DNA from: Clostridium vincentii
Lineage (GTDB): Bacteria > Bacillota > Clostridia > Clostridiales > Clostridiaceae
DNA: 63,311 bases
Reading direction: 5' to 3'
Assembly: GCF_002995745.1 (NCBI RefSeq)
Contig: NZ_PVXQ01000021.1
Span: 1-63,311 of the forward strand
The notes beneath the pieces were generated by a model. It saw only the letters and a program-made list of their open reading frames with translations. It was not told where the DNA came from and made no database searches. The position numbers were made by a program, and so were the translations under genes. This document shows, piece by piece, positions 8,003-16,099 of the stretch (positions within the stretch are counted from its first letter, which is position 1; every line of letters begins with the position of its first letter).

Positions 8003-8767
8003 ATGGTAAATGAATTAGTAGCTGTATGCCCAAGATGCAATGAAAAATTAATTGCAACACGACTTAGTTGTGGCAAATGTGACTTAGAGTTGAATGGTGA
8101 CTTTCCTCTAAGCAAATTTGACTACCTTTGTGCTGAAGAACTTAATTTTGTGGAGTGCTTTTTAAAGGCTCAAGGTAATTTCAAAACAGTTCAAATTGAC
8201 AGAGAAATGTCATACCCAGCCGTGAAAAAGAAGTTCAATGAAATTTTAGATAAATTGAATTTATCCCCTATAAAAAATGAAGAAAGGAATGAGGTTATTA
8301 TGATAACAACAGGAGTTGTTCCTATCAAAGAAACCGATAAACTTGTTGTTCGTAAAATCAAAGAGAAGCTTAATGAAAATAAAGGAAGAGTATCCATTCC
8401 CCTTTATAATGGTGATCTGTGTAAAATTGGTTATGATCCAAATGGTAAAGGGCTAATTTCTCCAAAGATACCTGTTCCAAATCATCTTATTTGGGAAGTA
8501 TTCGAGGCTGCTGTTGAAGTTGTCATTGAAAATGGTGGAAAGGCTATGAAAGGAAAAGCTCGATCAGGAGCAAAACTTGGAAGTGATGATTTACCCCTTG
8601 ATTCTGTAGAAGGTTATATTGCCTATAAGGTGCATGGAATAGAACTTGGAAAGACTGCATTTGGACCAGGATTTGTAGTTGCAGCAATACTTGACTGGGC
8701 TGGAATTTGCAATAATGAACGAGGATTTCTAACAATCAAACCTGGTTTTATGATGGAATTGAAATAA
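8003..8767 (+). CDS. DUF2089 family protein with C-terminal extension
   Basis: The first 90 residues match DUF2089: a zinc ribbon with CPRCNEKL and CGKCDLEL, then the helical block LSKFDYLCAEELNFVECFLKA and a helix-turn-helix-like SYPAVKKKFNEILDKL. This module is thought to act in transcription control, though the family is uncharacterised. The C-terminal 150 residues, with many Gly and beta-type segments (GRVSIPLYNGDLCKIGYDP, KVHGIELGKTAFGPGF), I do not recognise. The size of 254 residues exceeds the usual 120 or so, so it is an extended version. An AGAGGAGGG site precedes ATG 8003. It is monocistronic. Confidence 0.8.
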   Translation: MVNELVAVCPRCNEKLIATRLSCGKCDLELNGDFPLSKFDYLCAEELNFVECFLKAQGNFKTVQIDREMSYPAVKKKFNEILDKLNLSPIKNEERNEVIMITTGVVPIKETDKLVVRKIKEKLNENKGRVSIPLYNGDLCKIGYDPNGKGLISPKIPVPNHLIWEVFEAAVEVVIENGGKAMKGKARSGAKLGSDDLPLDSVEGYIAYKVHGIELGKTAFGPGFVVAAILDWAGICNNERGFLTIKPGFMMELK

Positions 8768-8886
8768 TAGTGAAAACCTCTCAAGCAAGGGGGAAAGTTC
8801 AACAATTCGTATTCAATCTTATTTATAATATGATCTTAAACTCAGTCATATAATATAAAATAAATTTAAATACTAAGGGGGTATAT

Positions 8887-9777
8887 ATGAAACAGTTAAA
8901 TAATAAAAAGAAAATTATAATAGCAATTGCTATCATTGCTATTATTGCAATTGGAGCTGTTGTTTTTGAGGGTCAATATAGTAAGAGAAAAGCTGCTAAT
9001 GAGTTTAATGATTACTTAAATACTGTAGAGGAAAATGCTGAAAATTATATTTTGGGAGAGTATGAAGAAGAATTTAATACATTAATAGTAAATTCTCAGA
9101 GGGCTATAGATATCAAGAATGAATGGCTAATAGGTGAGTTGCAACAAGAATTAGGGGCTCTAGAGGCTAAAATCATTGAAGAGAATCAAATTGAACTTGG
9201 AAAAACTTTAGAAGAATTGAAGGCAATTGATATATCAAAGTTAGGTGAGGATAAGACTAATGAAGTTTCGACTGGAATTAGTGAGATAGAACAATTATCT
9301 GAAGAAAATAAATTCAATGATGCTAATAAAATAGTAATTGAAGTGAAAGAGAATCTTGAAGTTCAGCTAGCGGCAATAGCTGAAACGGAAAATCAAGCAG
9401 AAATAAAAAAGGAAGCTGAAAGGCAAGCAGAAATAGAAAAGCAAAATGAAATAAATGCTAATTTAAGCAAAAGTAAGGAAATTACAGTTGATGAAGCTAT
9501 GAATTTAGTAATGAAAGAAGACAAGGCTGGGTTAGATTGGGCTAATGAAAATGGTGCGAAGCTAATTTATCTACCTAATTGTTTTCCCTCATCTAAAGAT
9601 TTTGGAATAACAGAGGAAACATATAATGCTTTTGTATATGATCCAGGGGACTCACCAGCACCTTATTTTGTTGGCAAAGAGACTGGAAATGTTTATAAAG
9701 GCCCAACTAATGGTCCGCTATATCTAGATGTAATTAAAGATGGAAAAGCTATTAAAAGATATATAGGCAAAGAGTAA
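8887..9777 (+). CDS. Membrane-anchored coiled-coil protein, hypothetical
   Basis: One N-terminal membrane helix (IIIAIAIIAIIAIGAVVF, residues 10-28) anchors a 265-residue extracellular part. Residues 30-195 are long charged helices rich in Glu, Lys and Ala, with the coiled-coil stretch AEIKKEAERQAEIEKQNEI near residue 170. The C-terminal 90 residues (about 205-296) form a compact Gly/Pro/aromatic-rich domain (PNCFPSSKDFG, PYFVGKETGNVYKGPTNG) that may be the functional head. I do not recognise it. An AAGGGGGT site precedes ATG 8887. Confidence 0.7.
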   Translation: MKQLNNKKKIIIAIAIIAIIAIGAVVFEGQYSKRKAANEFNDYLNTVEENAENYILGEYEEEFNTLIVNSQRAIDIKNEWLIGELQQELGALEAKIIEENQIELGKTLEELKAIDISKLGEDKTNEVSTGISEIEQLSEENKFNDANKIVIEVKENLEVQLAAIAETENQAEIKKEAERQAEIEKQNEINANLSKSKEITVDEAMNLVMKEDKAGLDWANENGAKLIYLPNCFPSSKDFGITEETYNAFVYDPGDSPAPYFVGKETGNVYKGPTNGPLYLDVIKDGKAIKRYIGKE

Positions 9778-9847
9778 AATATTAATTAAATAGAGATAGA
9801 AACAAGCGATAAAATAAGAAGAATAACTATCAGGATGAGGTGAATTA

Positions 9848-10582
9848 ATGAGCATTTTATGTATAAATTGTAATCTAAATTCTAGTATAGAAGAATATAG
9901 GGAGCATTTGAATAATATCATAGTTAAAAAAAATCATAATTTATTAGATGATGAAGTAATTACTTTAAGTCAGGCACTTGATGATTTAGTGTATAAGTGT
10001 ATCTTTTGCAATAGAATTATAAAGAATGTATCTAAATTAGATCTTAAAAATATATTTGGAAGACATACAAGTCTATATTACTATGGAGAGGAACATTTAT
10101 TTATCAATCTGTACTTTTATATAAAGGCGGGGATAGAAAACAATGAACTTATTTATCTGGCTATGGAAGAAAATATTTATAATAAATTATTATGTTTTCT
10201 AAGGATTAATAATATTGAGACTGAACATATTAAATTAAGTATTGCAAAAGGATTAATTAAAATTAATAAAGATAGTGGATTAACTGGGTTAAAAGAACAA
10301 ATCAACAAGATGGGTTTAGACAATGAAGTTAAAAAACATAATGGTGTCAGATGGATTGGACAATCCTCTTATTCTATTGAAAATAATTCGCAAGAGGATT
10401 TTTTAGATTATGAAAAAAACTTAAGCAAAGCTTTAAATAATGTTAATGCATCAGTACTTTGTATCTATGATGCTTATGACTATATGCATGAGGGTAAAGT
10501 AATTAATAAAACTGTAATGGAAGAATCATTAGAGACTCATTCTTATATTCTAAAGAATTTAGAGTTAGAAGGAATCCATTAA
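9848..10582 (+). CDS. Spo0E-like plus MEDS domain fusion protein
   Basis: Residues 13-52 (IEEYREHLNNIIV ... TLSQALDDLVYKC) match the Spo0E family of short aspartyl-phosphate phosphatases, including the SQxLDxL signature; such proteins dephosphorylate Spo0A-P and delay sporulation. Residues about 70-240 match the MEDS domain, a KaiC/RecA-like sensory module: YGEEHLFINLYFYIKAGIENNE, VRWIGQ, and LCIYDAYDYM. A Cys-rich start (CINCN, CIFC) brackets the Spo0E helix and could bind metal. I infer a signal-responsive sporulation phosphatase. The ribosome site GAGGTG precedes ATG 9848. The next gene follows at 21 bp and may be cotranscribed. Confidence 0.72.
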   Translation: MSILCINCNLNSSIEEYREHLNNIIVKKNHNLLDDEVITLSQALDDLVYKCIFCNRIIKNVSKLDLKNIFGRHTSLYYYGEEHLFINLYFYIKAGIENNELIYLAMEENIYNKLLCFLRINNIETEHIKLSIAKGLIKINKDSGLTGLKEQINKMGLDNEVKKHNGVRWIGQSSYSIENNSQEDFLDYEKNLSKALNNVNASVLCIYDAYDYMHEGKVINKTVMEESLETHSYILKNLELEGIH

Positions 10583-10603
10583 ATTACTATAGGGGGTTAG
10601 GAT

Positions 10604-11221
10604 ATGCCTAAGAAAAAATGCCCAGCTTGTGGATTAACTGACACAGTGAAAATTATATATGGTATGCCAACACATGAGGCTTTTGAAGCAGCACAGCGTG
10701 GTGAATTTGTATTAGGTGGATGCTGTATTTCAGGTAATGATCCAAGTAGACATTGTAAAATTTGTGGACAAGACTTTGGTGGTAATGATAATTCTGCTTT
10801 ACTTGAAATGACTCTCTTTGAGTTTTATGTGGGGGGATACTCTGGAATATCTCACTATATATTCGTTGATGGAAAACGAAAAAATAAAACGATAAAATAT
10901 GCAGAAACTCCAGGTGGAATGTATGTTGATTTGAAACATCCAAAAAATGAAGTGAACCTTAATCCAAATATAATATTTAAAGAAATACAATTGAGTCCTG
11001 AGCAGTGGTTTACTTTTATAACAGAATTAACTAGGTTGGACATAACATGCTGGAAAGATAAATATTATGATAACGATGTATGTGATGGAACACAGTGGAA
11101 TATAGTGATTAAGTTGCCTAATAATAATAAAATAAGTAAATGTGGCAGTAATGAATATCCGCCATATTGGACTAGATTTATTAAGATTATGAAGAAATAT
11201 GTAGATGAAGATATAGAGTGA
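10604..11221 (+). CDS. Zinc-ribbon protein, hypothetical
   Basis: The 205-residue protein starts with a Cys4 zinc ribbon, CPACG (residues 6-10) and CKICG (about 51-55), enclosing a conserved GMPTHEAFEAAQRGEF loop and GGCCISGNDPSRHC. The remaining 145 residues are mixed alpha/beta without recognisable motif. The N-terminal ribbon is seen in many short clostridial and enterobacterial hypothetical proteins; function is unknown. It follows the Spo0E-MEDS gene by 21 bp with a good GGGGG site and is probably in the same transcript. Confidence 0.7.
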   Translation: MPKKKCPACGLTDTVKIIYGMPTHEAFEAAQRGEFVLGGCCISGNDPSRHCKICGQDFGGNDNSALLEMTLFEFYVGGYSGISHYIFVDGKRKNKTIKYAETPGGMYVDLKHPKNEVNLNPNIIFKEIQLSPEQWFTFITELTRLDITCWKDKYYDNDVCDGTQWNIVIKLPNNNKISKCGSNEYPPYWTRFIKIMKKYVDEDIE

Positions 11222-11297
11222 AAAGGAATGGAACATGCAGACTTGATAGTGAATACTATATAAAAATAGAGAAGAATTAACGTGAAAGGAGGACAAA

Positions 11298-11501
11298 TTG
11301 AAGACTAAAAAGATTCTAAAATTATTACCTGGCGTAGCAATGGGTAGCCCGGTAGTTTGTGGAGTAGTATTTGCATCCAGTATTCCAGCTGCAATATGCA
11401 TTGGAACTGCAGGATTATTATTAGTAGGAGGGTGGCATACTGTTACTAAAATAGGAAAAAAATTAATATTGAAACATACTAAAGAAATACCTAGCATTTA
11501 A
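11298..11501 (+). CDS. Small hydrophobic protein, 67 aa, hypothetical
   Basis: The TTG at 11298 has an excellent AAAGGAGG site nine bases upstream. The product is basic at both ends with two glycine-rich hydrophobic segments (GVAMGSPVVCGVVFA and AAICIGTAGLLLVGG), so it may form a membrane hairpin. No family recognised. A strong terminator follows, which supports a real short transcript. Confidence 0.6.
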   Translation: MKTKKILKLLPGVAMGSPVVCGVVFASSIPAAICIGTAGLLLVGGWHTVTKIGKKLILKHTKEIPSI

Positions 11502-11527
11502 GGTGATTGGTAAGAGATTTTAAATGA

Positions 11528-11576
11528 ATCTAAGATATGAAAGTGCAAAACGCTTATCATATCTTAGATTTTTTTC
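11528..11576 (+). terminator. Rho-independent terminator
   Basis: ATCTAAGATATGA and TCATATCTTAGAT form a perfect 13-bp stem with a 16-base loop, followed by a T-run. It closes the gene group before the dynamin operon. Confidence 0.88.
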
Positions 11577-11600
11577 AATTGTAATAGTGATAAGATTTTG

Positions 11601-11634
11601 AAAAGGCGAGTTCTTTGAAGCTCGTCTTTTTTTG
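11601..11634 (+). terminator. Second terminator-like hairpin before the dynamin operon
   Basis: GGCGAG pairs with CTCGTC (one G-U pair) and is followed by seven T. The rest of 11635-11828 includes a TATAAT box at about 11692 that may start the dynamin operon, and an unassigned short open frame ending YGYNRDYEGDLD at about 11791. Confidence 0.6.
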
Positions 11635-11828
11635 TTCGCAAAGTTAAGCTTTTGTGGATGGAATCTATGGCAAAATATTGTTATTTTAGGTATAATTTAA
11701 ATATGTTTTGTACCTATGTAAAAACTAAGGAAGATTAACAGAAATTAATGAGTATTATGGCTATAACCGAGACTATGAGGGCGATTTAGATTAAAATAGT
11801 GGCGAAATAATTAAATAAGGAGATGCAA

Positions 11829-13088
11829 ATGTTAAAAAAGTATGGTATAGATGATTCGAAATTGTTTAAAGTTGTAGTAGTTGCAACCATGAGTAGTGGA
11901 AAATCAACTTTTATAAATGCATTAATTGGACAAGATATTTTATCAACTCAGAATCAAGCATGCACAGCTAGGACTATACAAATATTAGATAATGATAAAT
12001 TAAGTACGTATAGGGCCTATGTTGAGTATAATGATGGAAAAAACCTGATAGTTGATTTGAAAAATAGAGATATAATAGACAGTTTTAATAATGACGATAC
12101 AATAAAAGATATCCTCATTGAAGGAAACATAAAAAGAATAAGAAATAGAAATAGAGCTGTTGTATTAATTGATACTCCCGGAACTAATTTTTCAGGTGAT
12201 GATACTCATCAAAAAGAAACATACAAGTTTATAAGTACCCTTGAAGATGGACTTATTTTATATGTTATAAATGCAACTCAATTTGGTGTAAACGATGATT
12301 TTAAACTTATGACTCATATAAAAGAAAGAATTGAATCATCAAATAAAAAATTGAAGATATTGTTTGTTGTAAATAAAATTGATGAATTTGATGTAGAAAA
12401 AGAAAGCGTTCAGGAAGCAATGAATTCAATATATAAATATATTGTAAGCAATGGAATTGAAAATCCTACAATAATTCCAATATCAGCATTGGCAGCTAAG
12501 CTGTTTAGACAAGGTATTAACGGAGAGAAATTGACTAGAAAAGAAATAAGAGAGTTTAAGGATTATTTTGATTTATTTAAATCAAATGATTATAACTTAA
12601 GCAAATTTTCAAAGATAGATAGTATAGAAAAGAAACATGTAGATATTGGTGGAGAGAGTTTCTATGAGGATGATTTATTAAGTGCTATTGATAATACAGG
12701 AATTATATTGGTCGAAAAAATTATTGAAGATTTGCTTGTTGATGAAACTAGTACATATATTCCTAAGGTTAATTTTTATGTAAATCAAAATAATTCTTAC
12801 ATAGATGATATTATTCACGAATTACTTAAAGTATATAATGATATTGAGGTTTTTGATGAAGTGATAGAACTTAAATCATATATTGAAAATAGGAACATTA
12901 ATTATTCAGCATATGAAAAAATACAAAAAACTTATGATGAGGCACATTTGAAAAGTAAAGAAATAATGTTGAAATATGATATTAATAAAGGTGAAAATTA
13001 TTATGAAGTTCCTAAAATAATAAAGAATGCTATCAAGGGAATTAAAAGAATTATTAAAGAGGATAGTAATATTATTTTTAATATATAG
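11829..13088 (+). CDS. Dynamin-like GTPase, short paralog
   Basis: A 419-residue bacterial dynamin-like GTPase. G1 is ATMSSGKST (residues about 19-27) followed by FINALIG; switch I contains QACTA; G3 is DTPG (about 116) and G4 is NKID (about 184). The G1 loop starts with Ala rather than the usual Gly, a variant shared with its neighbour. After the GTPase domain only about 180 helical residues remain, and the long stalk and paddle of the downstream paralog are missing. It also lacks that paralog's 145-residue N-terminal domain. I choose ATG 11829 over 11823 because AAGGAG ends at 11822. Paired long and short dynamins often act as a heterotypic membrane-remodelling unit. Confidence 0.88.
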   Translation: MLKKYGIDDSKLFKVVVVATMSSGKSTFINALIGQDILSTQNQACTARTIQILDNDKLSTYRAYVEYNDGKNLIVDLKNRDIIDSFNNDDTIKDILIEGNIKRIRNRNRAVVLIDTPGTNFSGDDTHQKETYKFISTLEDGLILYVINATQFGVNDDFKLMTHIKERIESSNKKLKILFVVNKIDEFDVEKESVQEAMNSIYKYIVSNGIENPTIIPISALAAKLFRQGINGEKLTRKEIREFKDYFDLFKSNDYNLSKFSKIDSIEKKHVDIGGESFYEDDLLSAIDNTGIILVEKIIEDLLVDETSTYIPKVNFYVNQNNSYIDDIIHELLKVYNDIEVFDEVIELKSYIENRNINYSAYEKIQKTYDEAHLKSKEIMLKYDINKGENYYEVPKIIKNAIKGIKRIIKEDSNIIFNI

Positions 13089-13112
13089 AAATTATGCGAG
13101 GAGAGGGAACAT

Positions 13113-15395
13113 ATGACAGAGATATACATAAAACATAATCCATATACAGTGGAAACAGAATTTAAAATAAATAATGAACCTGTAAGGAAAAATAGTGCAT
13201 TTTCATCACAAAGCAAAAAAAGACTTCAGTATTGGCTAGAGAAAAGTGACAATAATTGGAATGGTATTGTAGAGGAACTTAGAAAAGCTACTAATGATAC
13301 AGATTTCAATATAACTTTTAAAGGAAGAAAAATAGACTTTGAAGATTTAAAGCTTACAATTGAGAAAAATAAGGATACATTAAATATAAATTTAAATCAT
13401 ATTGAAACTAAGAATGATAAGGATATTCTAAAAAAAATTGATGGATTGATAACTGTGTTTAATAGTGGGCCTATTAAAGAATTAAAATCTGATGATGTAA
13501 GGAAGGCTTATGAAGAAGTTCAATCATCGAAATTCAAAGTTAATGTTATAGCTACTATGAGTAGTGGGAAATCAACATTAATAAATTCATTTATAGGGTA
13601 TGAACTTTTACCATCAGAAAACCAAGCCTGCACTGCAACTATTGCAAGGATTACTGATAATGATGAATTAGAAAACTTTATTGCAGAATGCAGAGATGAA
13701 AGTGAAAAGATAATCTATGAAAAAAAAGTAGTAAAGTTAGAAGATATACAAACCTATAATAAAGATGAAGAGGTAACTTACATCGATATTGAAGGACCAA
13801 TACCTAATATTTCATCAGAAAGTATGAATCTATTAATTGTTGATACTCCAGGACCTAATAATTCTAGAAATATAGGTCATGGAGAGTTAACTAAAAGTAT
13901 AATAGCTGATAGAAAAAAAGGTATAGTTCTTTATGTAATTAATGCAACTCAATTTGGAATAAATGATGATAGTGATCTTCTGGAAATGATTGCAACAGCT
14001 ATGAAAAAAGGTGGAAAACAATCTAAAGATAGATTTATATTTGCCATAAACAAATGCGATCAATTTGATTGCGAAAAGAAAGAGTCCATTGATAATTTGT
14101 TGATTTCAGTAAAAGAGTATTTATTGAAATATGAAATTAAAGAACCAAATTTATTTCCTGTATCAGCACAAACTGCAAAACTTATAAGAATGTATCAAAA
14201 TGATAGAGAACTTACAAGAAAAGAGAAAAAGGATTTAGCTGCATATGAAGATTTTATAGAAGTAGAAGGATATCATTTTGATGAGATGGCTTCTCTTTCA
14301 GAAAGTTGTAGAATAAATTTAAAAAAGAAATTAGAAAAAGCTCAAAAAGATGAAAACAAATATGAAGAAGCACTTATACATACTGGAATACCTGCTATAG
14401 AAGAATCAATAAATGAATATCTAGAAAAATATGCTTATCCTATGAAAATAAATGATGCAATAAGTGAATTTAAAGGTATTGTTGAAGAACATAGTATGAA
14501 AATGAACTTAGATGAAAATTTAGCAAAGGATAGCAAAGAATACGAAAAAGTTAGAGAACAAATTAAGACTGCTAAGAAGAAAAAAGTTGATGGAGAAAAG
14601 GCGAGAAAGCTAAAAGGGAAAGTAGACAATTTTAAAATAAATAAGTTGATATTTAAATCAATAGAAAAAAAGATTGTAATTGCTTTTGAGAAGATTACAA
14701 GGAACTATAACGAGAAAGAAAATATAGAAGAAGAATATGCAAAAAGGGATATTGAAAATTTTAAAAATGAGATAGAAAAACTACAAAAAAACTTTGAAAT
14801 CAATTTAAACATTGCGATTAAAGAATCTGTTATTGATGAAGGGGAACTTCTTGTAAATGAATATCAAAAGTATCTAAGTGAGTTAAAAGCGGAACTTAAT
14901 ATAGAAGGGTTTAGTTTTGAGAAAATAAGAAGCATACAAAAAATAGAAATTAATGATGTAGATAAATTAATGGATGATTATGAAAGAACTGAAGATGTAA
15001 TGCAAGAAAATACATATAAAAATCAAAATATAAAGTGGTACAAGCCTTGGACCTGGCTACAAGATGCATATTATACGGTAAATGAAAAAGTGGGAGAGAA
15101 AAAACTTGTAAATTTAACCGCACTAATACAAGAATATATGCCTAAATTATTAAATTATATTGATAATAATATTGAAATATCAAAAGTAGAAGCAGAAGAA
15201 AAACTTGTGAAATTAAAGACTTATTTTAAAGAAGAATTAAATAAACTGGATAAAATTCTAGAAGAGATTATAGACGAATTAGATAAAAAAACCTTGAATG
15301 AAAAGGAAATACAAAACCGTGTTAAAGCAAATAAACAGATAAAATTGTGGGTCGACGATGTTAATGAATATATAAATAATATAATGAGCATATAG
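13113..15395 (+). CDS. Dynamin-like GTPase, long paralog
   Basis: This 760-residue protein has an N-terminal 140-residue domain unlike the short paralog (two small modules, one containing KRLQYWLEKSDNNWNGIVEEL), then a dynamin GTPase domain: G1 ATMSSGKST (about residues 146-154), switch I NQACTA, G3 DTPG (about 243), G4 NKCD (about 312). From residue 400 on it is long charged helices with coiled coil. NIKWYKPWTWLQDAYY near residue 640 is an aromatic amphipathic patch suited to membrane binding like a paddle. It follows the short dynamin by 24 bp with a GAGGAGAGGG site, and precedes the next gene by 9 bp. Expected to bind and reshape membrane upon GTP hydrolysis. Confidence 0.9.
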   Translation: MTEIYIKHNPYTVETEFKINNEPVRKNSAFSSQSKKRLQYWLEKSDNNWNGIVEELRKATNDTDFNITFKGRKIDFEDLKLTIEKNKDTLNINLNHIETKNDKDILKKIDGLITVFNSGPIKELKSDDVRKAYEEVQSSKFKVNVIATMSSGKSTLINSFIGYELLPSENQACTATIARITDNDELENFIAECRDESEKIIYEKKVVKLEDIQTYNKDEEVTYIDIEGPIPNISSESMNLLIVDTPGPNNSRNIGHGELTKSIIADRKKGIVLYVINATQFGINDDSDLLEMIATAMKKGGKQSKDRFIFAINKCDQFDCEKKESIDNLLISVKEYLLKYEIKEPNLFPVSAQTAKLIRMYQNDRELTRKEKKDLAAYEDFIEVEGYHFDEMASLSESCRINLKKKLEKAQKDENKYEEALIHTGIPAIEESINEYLEKYAYPMKINDAISEFKGIVEEHSMKMNLDENLAKDSKEYEKVREQIKTAKKKKVDGEKARKLKGKVDNFKINKLIFKSIEKKIVIAFEKITRNYNEKENIEEEYAKRDIENFKNEIEKLQKNFEINLNIAIKESVIDEGELLVNEYQKYLSELKAELNIEGFSFEKIRSIQKIEINDVDKLMDDYERTEDVMQENTYKNQNIKWYKPWTWLQDAYYTVNEKVGEKKLVNLTALIQEYMPKLLNYIDNNIEISKVEAEEKLVKLKTYFKEELNKLDKILEEIIDELDKKTLNEKEIQNRVKANKQIKLWVDDVNEYINNIMSI

Positions 15396-15404
15396 GAGGA
15401 TATT

Positions 15405-15926
15405 ATGAGTAATTTTAAACCAAATAACTTAGTTAAGGAATGCATAAATAATAAAGATATAAAGGGGTTAAAGGGAGCCTTAGTTGGTATAATTCTTAGT
15501 GATAGAAATTTTTCGAAAGGATATTTTGATAATACAGTAAGCTATATTATAGATAATTGTGGATCAGATATGATATATGAAAAATTTGATGGAGAAGATA
15601 TTTTAAGCGTTAATATCAAGAATAGTAAAATTACAGAAGATGATTTTGCTGAAGCTGTATATAATTTAAAAGATAACTTTTGCCAAGAGAGAATTAATGA
15701 TGTTAAAGCTATAAGTAAAGAAATATATGGGAATAAAGCCATTGGAGCAAATAAAAAAGAAGTTATATTTACAGAAGATAAGGATGGAAACAATCCTATA
15801 AAAAAACAGATAAGTCACCAAAGAGAAGTGAATCAAAAAGAAGAGAACAATTCGATAAAAGTTGTAGTAGGCATTGCAGTGGTGGCAGCAATTGCAGTAG
15901 CAATAGCAATGAAAGCCATGAAGTAG
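15405..15926 (+). CDS. Tail-anchored helical protein of the dynamin-HerA operon
   Basis: The 173-residue protein is helical and ends in a single hydrophobic segment VVVGIAVVAAIAVAIAMKAMK, typical of a tail anchor or membrane-spanning C terminus. No family recognised; the N-terminal 110 residues (LKGALVGIILSDRNFSKGYFDNTVSYI) look like a small all-alpha domain. The AGGAGG site lies nine bases after the long dynamin stop. Directly after the stop the minus-one frame stays open and coding-like up to 16099, so the C terminus may differ from that given here. Confidence 0.7.
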   Translation: MSNFKPNNLVKECINNKDIKGLKGALVGIILSDRNFSKGYFDNTVSYIIDNCGSDMIYEKFDGEDILSVNIKNSKITEDDFAEAVYNLKDNFCQERINDVKAISKEIYGNKAIGANKKEVIFTEDKDGNNPIKKQISHQREVNQKEENNSIKVVVGIAVVAAIAVAIAMKAMK

Positions 15927-16099
15927 ATAAAAATAAAATCTTAACTGCTGGTGATGAACTTAAAAAGGCACATAAAAGAGCTAGGGAGAAGAAAGAACAA
16001 AAAAAATTTCTTGAAGATGAACAAAAGAAGGATAGGAAAATTGGTGAAGATACTAATGAATTAACGGGGTGTGGATATGGAGTTAAAGGGACAAAATAA
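15923..16099 (+). other. Coding-like open stretch without start, minus-one frame
   Basis: Behind the tail-anchored protein, the minus-one frame reads VDKNKILTAGDELKKAHKRA and continues as a charged helix to KIGEDTNELTG before TAA at 16097. It has no usable start and is open back to 15791, overlapping the previous gene. The seven-A run in CCTATAAAAAAACAG near 15800 is a possible slippage point. It may be a frameshifted extension of the preceding gene or the decayed end of another. Confidence 0.4.
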
